A DNA stretch of 64,000 nt from Gorsachius magnificus (taxonomy: Eukaryota > Chordata > Aves > Pelecaniformes > Ardeidae): NCBI GenBank assembly GCA_034008185.1, contig CM067087.1:46854090-46918089 (forward strand). The letters run 5' to 3'. Position 1 is the stretch's first letter, and every line of letters begins with the position of its first letter. The position numbers and the translations under genes are program-made. Positions 51,762 through 61,714 of the stretch are shown in pieces. The notes under the pieces are model-generated. The model worked only from the letters and a program-made list of their open reading frames with translations, did not search any database and had not been told where the DNA came from.

Positions 51762-54603
51762 GTAATTTTTGTTAGAGGAATATTGTTTTCCATTGATAAT
51801 AGAGAAAAAAAGGGATCGTCTGCTCCCTGATAGGGATTTTCAATTTCCACTTGAATGATAGCCAGTGATTTTACTCGTTAAACAATGTCGTCATATAATG
51901 CTAAATAAAACACAGGTTTTGTTGCTAAGTAAAGCCATAAAATGTTTATATTTCTTCTGATGTTACCGTGTCAGTTAAGCAATAATTACTATTAAAATCT
52001 CATAATTGCAGTCAAAGATAACAACCTCTGTGACTGAACTTGATTTTAATTCCCTTCAAAGGCTTTGCTCGGTACAAGGAACAGAGGACTTCTAATCCCG
52101 TTGCCATTTGGTTCCTTAATTTTCACAATCATCTTCCTTGTTTGGTTATTCCATTAAGTCACCCTGCTGGCAGAGCATGCTGAATTTTCTTATTTTTCAG
52201 GTGCAAAGTAGCACAAAAATTTACCAATACTCATTGTTTGAGCTGATTAAGCACAGAGACCGTGGAAGCTCTGTATTTGAGACTGATCTTGGTGTGTTTG
52301 GGACAATGGGTTGGGGTTAGAGAGAGGGACAAAAAAGTTAATAGTCAGAAAGTAAACCGAAGTGACTGGTAACTTGGGAATGATGCAGATACAAATCTCA
52401 TTCTCTCTGGATTTGGCACTGTTTGCCAGGTGTAGGGTGAATGCCTTGATATGAGACTGCTCCATCGAGATTGTGGAGCCATGCTAACATTCCTGTGTTG
52501 CTTTCCCTTTCCTGGCTCTTCCTGTTGTCCTGTGGCCATCTAGGGTTTGATAAAAGACAAAACGTTCTGTACTCTTTTTGGCCTATGTCAACAACAGAAC
52601 TCAATGAAGCCAATAGCCCTTGGCCTGAGCTGTTTAAGATAACAGAGTTAAAGGGTGCAGTTGTGCATTCCCTTTGCTTCTGGGGGCTGTTGTTCTTTTT
52701 TTTTTCTCCTCTACAGTTGGTAGAAAAATGTTGATGTGTTGTAAGGAACTAAACCCATAGTATATTACTGAGATGTTCTCTGCTACTGTCTAGATGACAA
52801 AAGAACAATAAACCTTCTTCTTATCAATTATGAAAAGAATATCTGCCTTAGCTCCAGTCCTGAGGACTAAGGAGGGAGAGGGCTAGGTTCTAACACTGTC
52901 TAGTGTCACTCATCCGTGTATGCTTTCTCCTTCGGTATCATCTGTCTTCCTCTTCCCATTCTGTCCCTTTTCCCTTACAGTTTCCTCCTATCTTAGTGTA
53001 TTCAAATGAGATCCAATCTCCTTCCCTTTCTAAGTGACTGGTTGAAAGTAGGCTGGATGTGGAGAGCGTGTAAGAGGCTTAGTCCTTGGAGATTAAATCT
53101 TCTGATAATTTAGCTGCCAAGCTAACATAATTGTGTATAAACTGAGATATTTCAGAAGCTGGTATTCTGGTCAGAATTCAGTGAACGTAAAAGGAATCAT
53201 AAAAGGTACATCCCTGGTAAGAACCCCCGTGAAATTCGGAAGACTACTCCAAAGTCTGTCTTTGTTAGGACCTCACAGTGTAAAACCGTGTTGTTATTTC
53301 CACTTCTCCAATTATGCCTCTGATACAGGTTACCTGTAGCATGCTAAGGCCTTTCAAAAATAGTTTTTCTATTTATACATTTATGGAACTCGCAAGTTCT
53401 CAAGATCTGTTAAATAAAGACACAAGTTCTATAAAATCACACCAAAACTTTACGTATAGTTTAGTAGAATGTCACATCTTACGTCAAACATAAGGACTTT
53501 TTGCAATCTTGAGGTGATTCCCCTGCATTTCATTCACTCCCTACAGTATAAGGTACCACTTTTCTGTAATACACATTCATAGAAGTATGATGCCTTTTCT
53601 TTAATCTTCGCCATCCATCATTGTCAAGACCTAGGAGTCAGTAGGCTAGCATTGGTCTGGAATCAGTGAGCATCCAAAAAGACAAGTAATTTTAGCTCTG
53701 TTGTGCCATATAAACATTGGTTTAGTTCAGCCTAAACACAGCAGGGAATAATCATCAAATAAAAAGTGTGGCTCAGCTGGTATTCCTTCCGCTGAGCAGG
53801 AGATGTCTGGTATTGTTCTTCCGTTCTTCTTTATTTTGAGTACCAGGAAATTTTTATTTAAACTGACTATTTTCCTCTAACTTCAGTTTAGATCATTTAT
53901 CGCAACCACTTCAGGGGAGGGAAAATTATTTTCTAGGCTGTAGGGCCAGCAGGATAAATTTTCTCCCAGCTGCTCACTTTGGAGTTTTGTTTAATGACTT
54001 TTCTCATGACTTTTATGTCTCATCTCTCTCTGACTTGTGTCAAATAACAGTTTATTTTTATTTTGGAAATCAATAAGACAATGGTCTTTTTTCTGGTTAC
54101 TTAAATGAGAAGTTGTACTTTTTAACATGGCTTATGAATTACTTCATTCTTCAAAAGATTTTGTGTTGTCTTAGATTTCCAGTTCAAAGGTGCAATATCT
54201 TCGTAAATTATTCCTTCTCCAACTCGATGCGAACTGTAGATGTAGAAGAGGTGAAGGGAAATCTGCACGACATGCTGGAAGATTTGTTCATTAGGCTTAA
54301 TTTTGTGCTTCTGGGATCTGGTTCAGCCAATCACTTAAAGGCACATTTTGCTGCCTGTTGGACTTTCTCGCGTTCTTGACATTGATATATATAATTGAGT
54401 CACAGTTTTGCATTCCCCTGGATGTCCCATTTAATATTTGTTAATACTGTTTATTTATGTTTCCGAAGGATTTAATTCTGTAACGTGGTGGGTGTCTGTA
54501 CTGTTAGATCAGTTAAATTCGATGGGATGTTACTCGGTGCTTTATAAACCATTTCTTACATTCAGGGTAGGCTGGCCAACAGGTTACGGGGAAATGTCAT
54601 AAA

Positions 54604-55521
54604 ATCATAGAATCATAGAATGTTTTGGGTGGGAAGGGACCCCCAGAGGCCACCCAGCCCAACCCCCCTGCAGGAGCAGGGGCACCTTGAACCACATCAG
54701 GTTGCTCACAGCCCCGGCCAACATGGCCTGGAATGGTCCCAGGGATGGGGCCTCCACCCCCTCTCTGGGCAACCCCTGCCAGGGTTTCACCGCCCTCACT
54801 GGAAAGAATTTCTTCCCTAGATCCAGTCTCAACCTCCCCTGCTTCAGTTTAAAGCCACCCCCCTTGTCCTGTCACAGCTGGCCCTACTAAAAAGATTTTC
54901 CCCATCTTTCCTATGGGCCCCCTTTAGGTACCGAAAGGCCGTAATCAGGTCTCCCCGCAGCCTTCTCTGCTCCAGGCTGAACACCCCCAACTCTCCCAGC
55001 CTGGCCTCAGAGCAGAGGGGCTCCAGCCCTCGGAGCATTTTAGTAGCCCTCCTCTGGCCCCGCTCCAACAGCTCCATGTCCTCCTTGTGCTGAGGGCTCC
55101 CGAGCTGGACGCAGGGCTCCAGGGGAGGTCTCCCCAGAGCAGAGCAGAGGGGCACAATCCCCTCCCTCGACGCTGGCCACGCTTCTCCTGATGCAGCCCA
55201 GGGTAGGGTTGGCTTCTGGGCCGCCAGCGCCCATGGCCAGCTCATGTCCAGCTTTTCATCCCTCAGCACCCCCAAGTCCCTCTCGGCAGGGCTGCTCTCC
55301 ATCCTTTCTTCCCCCAGCCTGTACTGATACTGGGGGTTACCCCGACCCAGGTGCAGGACCTTGCACTTGGCCTTGTTGAACCTCATGAGGTTCACACAGG
55401 CCCACCTCTCCAGCCTGTCCAGGTCTCTCTGGATGACATCCCGTCCTTCTGGTGTGTCAATCGCACCACTCAGCTTGGTGTCATCCGCAAACTTGCTGAG
55501 GGTGCACTCGATCTCGCTGTC
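54604..55521 (-). pseudogene. CR1 LINE, 0.9 kb, antisense, partial RT ORF
   Basis: This is the reverse complement of a CR1 related to the 28350 copy, from the tail (two CATAGAAT units at 54606-54621) to just upstream of the [18 protein letters not shown] segment, where it is 5'-truncated. A minus-strand frame at 54844-55698 stays open through the element; its first ~59 codons come from flanking host sequence. It has the same one-base deletion as the 28350 copy, but a further 2-bp loss shortly after restores frame. The conserved FADD is present. Its tail is the GATGTGGTTCAAGGTG variant shared with 63700-63927. Confidence 0.95.
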
Positions 55522-56552
55522 ATCCACAACATGTTTGCGTCCGGCTTGAGGCCTGTCCCTCAGGAAGATGGGGCGATGGCTGTGAAGTGATGCGTGTTCT
55601 CTCCGCTTGTGCACGCCAGAACTCTTGGAACAAGCGACTGCTTTGGGATTTACCTGAAAGGAAGGGTTGTGACTGGAGAGACATTTCTTTTTGTGCATCT
55701 GCTGATGGTCTGATGTTTAACAGGAAACCCCGTGGTCATAAATGGTATGAGATGGGATCCAAGACGGAAATCCAGGTCCCTGGGACTATCCAGGCTGTTA
55801 CTGTCTGATCACAGATGCGATATTTTAGAGAAATTCACAAATAGGTGACAGTTTAAAATATTCTTTTTAACTACACATTGCAGTTGTGCAGTGTTTGTGC
55901 CTTTCATGCATTTAAAATCAAGACCCACTGCAATTTGAATCAAATACAAGAATATCTCGCTAGGCCTTGTATGGTATGAAAACCCAATTTATCTTTTGAG
56001 GTAGGGCACAGGCAAGATGTCAGATGTGGTGTGGGAATGACACAAATGGTTCTTTTAGGACTTCCGTAGAAGTATATGCAAGTACAAATGTACAAGCATT
56101 TGTATATAAGTGTTTTGTATGTATATATGCATTTTTATTCAAAGCATGAGTGATCATCCGCTGAATGCTTTTGGCACAGTACAGTCTGGACGTGCTCCTC
56201 GTAGCTCTTGCACCGTATCGGAGCCTCTTTGAAACTTAATGTACATTACAGCAAGCTTCAGGGATTGGTGATGGAAGGGTTAAAGTGTCTCATTAGGATC
56301 AAAAGCTGTTCTGTACCTTTGCACCCGACTGACTCGGCAATAACAAGTTCCATCACACAGTTTCCAAAAATAAAGGCAACCAGGTTCGACGCTAGCCACG
56401 TCTCTCGCTCAGGTGCTGTCGGCTGTAGCAGCTCTTTCCTTACTGCAGGTCGCTGGGCCCACCAAGGCTCATGCAGACCTTTCAGGAATTGGTGTCTGCT
56501 GCCCCAGCCCGAGGTTGTGGCTGAGTAACACCAGGCATGGACACTTAGATTC

Positions 56553-56557
56553 CCGAG
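56553..56557. repeat. Target-site duplication, left copy (CCGAG)
   Basis: Identical to 57120-57124 and immediately outside the TG end of the solo LTR. Confidence 0.92.
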
Positions 56558-57119
56558 TGTCGTGGTTTAACCCGGCTGGCAACTCAGCACCACGCAGCCG
56601 CTCGCTCACTCCCCCCCCCCCCGCCCCCTCAGTGGGATGGGGGAGAGAATCGGGAAGGGGAAAAAAGGTTAGAGCCGAGGGCTGAGATAAAGACAGTTTA
56701 ATAAGAGAGAAGAATAACAATAGTAATAATGAGAATGATAACAAAATATACAGAATATACAAAACGAATGATGCACAATGCAATTGCTCACCACCCGCCG
56801 ACCGATGCCCAGCCCGTCCCGAGCAGCGATCAGTACCCGAGCGACCGACCAACCCACCAACCCCCCCCCAGGCATGATGTTCTATGGTATGGAATAGCTC
56901 TTTGGACAGTTTGGGTCCTAGCTGTGCTGTACTCCCAGCTTGTTATGCCCCTGGCCGAGCAGGAGAAGCTCAAAAAGTCCTTGAGCAGTCTGAGCACTAC
57001 TTGGCAACAACTAAAAACATCAGCGTGTTATCAACATTCTTCTAGCACTAAATCCAAAGCACAGCACTATGCTAGCTTCTGTGAAGAAAATTAACTCTAT
57101 CCCAGCCGAAACCAGGACA
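56558..57119 (+). mobile_element. Solo LTR of an endogenous retrovirus, 562 bp
   Basis: The element begins TGTCGTGGTTTAACCCGG and ends GAAACCAGGACA. These ends form an imperfect 12-bp inverted repeat within the TG...CA rule. It is flanked by a perfect 5-bp duplication, CCGAG, at 56553-56557 and 57120-57124. No gag, pol or env sequence lies nearby, so it is a solo LTR left by recombination between two LTRs. A C-homopolymer-rich stretch near 56611 and an AT-rich trinucleotide-like stretch near 56705-56755 are internal. A 5-bp duplication fits an ERVL or ERV1 group; the exact family is not determined. The ORF at 56729-57094 is incidental. The orientation given assumes U3 at the left and is not proven. 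Confidence 0.93.
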
Positions 57120-57124
57120 CCGAG
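57120..57124. repeat. Target-site duplication, right copy (CCGAG)
   Basis: Identical to 56553-56557 and immediately outside the CA end of the solo LTR. Confidence 0.92.
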
Positions 57125-60100
57125 CTGCGGCTTCCATCACAGGCCGCCGAAGCTGATAATGATGAGCTGCAAGCCATGTCTGATGGGTACTGGCTTCGAG
57201 GTCTGTGAAGACTAAGTTAACTGGGGTGATATTTTTGGTTTTCCCTATATAGGGAGGGCAAGGGCTGTGATTTCAAGCTCTTAGGCTGACGCAGCATCAG
57301 TTGTGTGTTGCTTCCTACCCGTTAGGCCCTTTCTTCTCCCCAGAATGGGTGTTTCACAGATGTTACAGGAGCTGAAGTACTTGGGGTGATTATAGTAGTC
57401 AGTGCTAGCAGAAATTTAAAACTAATCTGGTTTATGATAAGCCATTTCCAGGAAAGTCTGCATGACTTGCCACAGCCCTGGCTCAACCCATGCATTTCGA
57501 AACATCAGTCTAAACTCTCCGTCCTTAGAAAAATCAATACAGAAATGTATCTCTGTCATTTACTTGATGGCTGCATACTCATTGCCTACAGCTATCCGCT
57601 AGTCTTCAGCTTGGCACCATTTTACCTGCTTGACCGTATTTCCCTGATCATTTAGGGTGCTTTTCAGAGTTACTTTCTCCATCTGTCCATAATGTTCAGA
57701 AAGCTTCCTTTTTTATTGTTGCCACCCATTATTCTTGACTGCTACAGAGGTGAAAGATGCAACAGTTATTTGTCTGTACAGATGATAGAAATACCTTCTT
57801 TGCCATGAGACACTGACATCTTGTCTTCAGTATCCTTTCAAGGATATTATATACTAGTACTGGCAAACCTTTCATCAGCCTTTTAAAAAAAAAATAAAAA
57901 AATCATGGTTAAATGCATTTTCCACGGACAAAGCATTCGGTACTGAAGGGAAAGGATGAGCGTCTGTGCTGTGCCGGGAGGCCATCCATGTTTCAGCAGC
58001 TCTGCACAAAGCCGTTGATAACTCCCTCTGCGTTGGCATGCGTAGCGGTATGTCACGACGTGCCTTTTTAGTGCTCGCCTCTTGGAAAGGAGGCTTCTTG
58101 TAGCAACGGCAGGTTAGTTTGCTTGAGCAGCAGCAGCAGTCATGGTAGCAAAATTGAAGCCGATGGCCACATAGTCTTTGCGCTGAGGATGTCCGTGGAT
58201 TTGCGTTTCTTCCCCCTTTAGGGTACTTTGTAGAAAGCTTTCCTGTTCAGATTTTCCACTGCCAGGTCTGATCATCCAGTTTTGCACTGCATGAAAAATC
58301 TTCCTAGTGAATACAACACCACACCATAGCTGATCAGGAATGTGCAAGCTAATCAAAACCAAAAGCAATTTCCCCTCTCTCTGACATGCAAACACATGCT
58401 CACGGGCATGGGGAGCGAGCGTCATGCCTCGGACTGCTGATTTGCCTGTGCCCATTCGCCTGTAGGTACTCGTAGGTGAGTACGGTCCTACCCGAGGGCA
58501 TGAACACAATTTTAAAATGTTCAATCTCCAGCAGTACTTTTCATAAGAGCAATCAGTCACGCAGGGAAAGGCTATTGTATTCAATCTCTGTAAAAATAAA
58601 TATTTGTTGTAACCTGTTTCTGAATAAAATCCAGTTACATTTAGCAAGCGTAATGAAATTCAACAGCATAATTCTCTGATCAAGAGTATGCATACTCCTG
58701 AGTCACTTTCTGGTACTTGCAATTTTATTTATTTAACAACCAAACAACTAGTTTAGATGATTCATCATGATTCATACCGGAGACAAAAGGGCAAAGAATA
58801 CAGAGTATAATAATGCCGCATTGTTTTCTCTTGAGTGAAGCAACACTTGCAGGATTTTTTTTTTATTTTCTCTGTAAAAGCATCACAAGGTGTTTAAGAC
58901 ATTATTAGTTAATGCATCCTTTTCTTTAAGAATCATTTGCCCTCCTGCTCCCAGCTTCTCAACTTGAGAAGAGCATAAATCCCAGTTTCCCTTGGCAGTG
59001 AAGCTCAGTGTGTTGTGGTAAAAACTACCGATGGCCTTAGAGCGATGTCCTCAGTCCTTGGTGGTGACACGAGCCAGAGACACTTGCAGGTTGTGTCCTG
59101 AGGTATTAAAAAAGGGCCTGGGTGTTTGTTTTATAATGAATGCTGCTTTAGAGTGGGTTGTAAACAGCGCTTTTTACTCAGGACTGTAAAGTAAAATGTA
59201 GTTGGTTTAGGGGCAGAAATCGTGCTGTGGAGGAGGAGTGAGAGCATTTACGGGATTTTTATTTTTAAAAGGGTGGTCTGGTTGGCTTCGTTGCCAAATA
59301 TAGAATATTTTCCCTTTATCTCACCTTCCCTATTGAAAGCGCACAGCTGACATTTACAATTGTTTGTATAATATTCAGAATAAAAATTATAAATGTTGTT
59401 TGTTACTTGGAATATGAAGTGCTTTGCTGAAACCAAAGGCTTCTTTCTAAGAGGGTGAATTTAACCCTTTCCATACTGACTCAAGTCCCAGGGTAAGGTA
59501 TGCACAGGGCCTGGATTCGATGCATGGAAATCGCAAGTTCTTCAGCTGCACAGGATGTTTGCCTGAGATTTGAAAACTGAGGGTGCTGATATTTTGCAAA
59601 ATGTCCCAAATGTACCAAGTTTATATGCTTGGAGAATATTTTTCTGAGGCATCAACCTAACTTGATCAGACATTAAATTACAGGAGACTCAATCGCAAAG
59701 ACACCAGTCCTGTACCTCGAGGTACTACAGTGCCTGTTACCCGTTGTAAATAGGGAAAGGTGGATTGGGCAAGAGCCCTTGACAAAGCAACCCTGTCCCA
59801 AACACAGACAGATGTAAACCATCTTCTCTCACTCCTGTTCCCGCAGGGAGCTTCTGTTCATTGTTGAGATTCATCTGGATAACTCAGGAAATCTGACAGT
59901 TTCTCTCGCGCCCGCATCTGTCTCTCCGTGTAGTTTGGATCTTTTCATGATTTGCTGGTTTGGAATGTGTTAGTCAGCTGAATGACAGGAGTGCGTGGGG
60001 ATCTATCAACTCCTTTCCGTTTGCTGAAATGTACCCGACAGCAAATCTCTTTTTCCATACGAGAAGGAGAATATGTCATATTCAGGTGTTTCCTTGAATT

Positions 60101-61163
60101 TCTTCATTGTGCTGATTTGCTTTTCCATTCCTGTTAGATGCTCACCTTCCAGACTCCATCCATAAATAGTTTGAGAAATGGGTTGATGTTCTCCATTTAC
60201 TGTTGCTGACCTCTCCATGTATCTCTTGGACAAGGAGCTTTAGTATTCATTTAACTTGTGTCTTGAGCCACCTTGTTGGGTTACTCATCTCAGCCTGAAC
60301 TCACCGAGGTTTGTACATTCAGCTAAAGGTGAGGTAATTCTGAAGCCGAATGGTTTGTTAGGATTAAATCGTCATTTGAAAGATCTGAGGATAGTTCATT
60401 TCCTTGTCCTTAATAGGCAAAGTGAATCTTGGCCTTGAAGATCATTTCTGCATCCTGGAAATGTTTTTTGCTGACTGATGTTATTTTTGGCTTTATATCA
60501 GGTTTGGACTCTGCTTTCTCTCTCCGTGTGCTTGTAAAAATTAACGAGGTTTATGCGCGTGCTGGGAAAGAGGGCACGCTCTTCACCTGCACTGCGGGTG
60601 GGAAGAGACTGCACATTCACAGTGCTCCAATTCACGCATCGCGTTCTTCTTTCTGGGCTATGAACAGGGAAAGATCGAAATTGTGGTGTGCTCCAAAGTG
60701 CTGTGGGCTTTTATTCTTCTGGTGTCTGTGCAGGACTGCAGACAAAGTGACAGTTAACACTCCGAGTTTTAAAAGTCTTGAAAACATGGACTGGATTAGA
60801 ATATACATTTGGATATCAGTTAAAGTGTTAATTGGCTCGTTGGCATATGATTTCAGTGATTTAGAGGAACAATTTCACATCCCCTCTACCACTGTTGTTA
60901 ACCTCTAGGATTCTAAGATGTTGAACAAAATTCAATTAAATCCTCCATATTACCATTTTCTATACAGCAGTCATTATGGAATCTAGGCGTAAGCTTTCAA
61001 ACTTGAGAGCAGTCGCATCGAATGGCATTGAATAAATTCTGTCTCAGAAGGAAATGTTACAGTTCCTGATTTATAACTGTTTATAGCCATGCTTTCTGCG
61101 TGCCTGTTTTTCCAGTGGTAGATTTCAAGCTGTACCCCAAAATCACTCCTCAAAGCTTATTAG

Positions 61164-61296
61164 AATCATAGAATCATCGAATGTTTTGGGTTGGAAGGGA
61201 CCCCTAGAGGTCATCTAGTCCAACCCCCCTGCAGTGAGCAGGGACACCACTAACTAGATCAGGTTGCTCAGAGCCCCATCCAACCTGGCCTGGAAT
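61164..61296 (-). mobile_element. CR1 tail, young subfamily, antisense, near exon
   Basis: About 130 bp starting AATCATAGAATCATCGAATG and ending at AACCTGGCCTGGAATG. It is the reverse complement of the terminal part of the 28350 element. Its downstream edge is about 220 bp before the exon at 61516. Confidence 0.95.
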
Positions 61297-61515
61297 GTTA
61301 GATCTTAAAACATCACAGCTCAAATTGATCTTCTATGAAAAGCAGATCAGAGCTTATGCACGCTGATTTATGGCTTTCCTTGATCCATTACATAATTCTC
61401 CCAAGGGGAAAGAGGCTCAGGTTTTTAATTGGACTATTAATTTTTACTTGTAAGCAAGAGTAGTAAGTGATGTTCTCTGAATCACTGGCAACTGCCTTTC
61501 TCTCACTGTTCCTAG

Positions 61516-61714
61516 GTGATGAAGTAGTCATTCCTCAGCTGCTTGCAGTGGCATCACGTCTGAGGGACACCGCAGAACTGTTCCAATCGGATGAGATGCG
61601 CCCAGCTAATGACCCCAAGGAGCGAGCTCCTGTCAGAGTCAGGATGCTCAATGATGCTCTACAGAGCTTGGAGAAAAGCTTCCTAGTTCATCAAGCTCCT
61701 CCGGGACTTTACAG
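61516..61714 (+). CDS. NAALADL2: NAALADL2 penultimate(?) coding exon (dimerisation-domain helices)
   Basis: This 199-bp exon contributes two bases to a split glycine codon, 65 whole codons, and ends with AG of a split codon (phase 1 in, phase 2 out). The acceptor is a pyrimidine tract ending CCTAG and the donor is GTATGG. Visible motifs include LRDTAELFQSDEMRPANDP, RVRMLNDALQSLEKSFL and QAPPGLY. The RMLND...LEKSFL helix matches the RMMND...LERAFI helix of the transferrin-receptor-like dimerisation domain, and the SDEMRPANDPKERAP stretch is strongly NAALADL2-like. In human a final coding exon of roughly 70 residues follows; I could not find it before 64000. The frame stays open past the donor to a stop at 61824-61826, so a retained-intron C-terminus is possible on paper. 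Exon identity is well supported; the ordinal number is inferred. Confidence 0.94.

Larger units (their letters stand above)
51762..61515 (+). other. NAALADL2: NAALADL2 intron (9,754 bp)
   Basis: The intron is bounded by a GTAATT donor and a CCTAG acceptor. It contains an antisense CR1 (54604-55521), a solo LTR (56558-57119) and an antisense CR1 tail (61164-61296). The stretches 51762-54603, 55522-56552 and 57125-61163 contain open frames of up to 177 codons, but none with a recognisable domain, and I see no RNA gene. Confidence 0.85.

Noticed and set aside
54844..55698. 284-codon minus-strand ORF as a host gene
   Set aside because: Most of it is CR1 reverse-transcriptase remnant with FADD; the N-terminal ~59 codons are host flank opened by chance.
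56729..57094. 121-codon ORF inside the LTR as a retroviral gene
   Set aside because: It sits wholly within a solo LTR, shows no gag/pol/env motif, and LTRs of this kind are non-coding.
60429..60908. 159-codon plus-strand ORF as an extra exon or gene
   Set aside because: No recognisable domain, no matching splice phases, and it ends in AT-rich intron sequence; most likely random.
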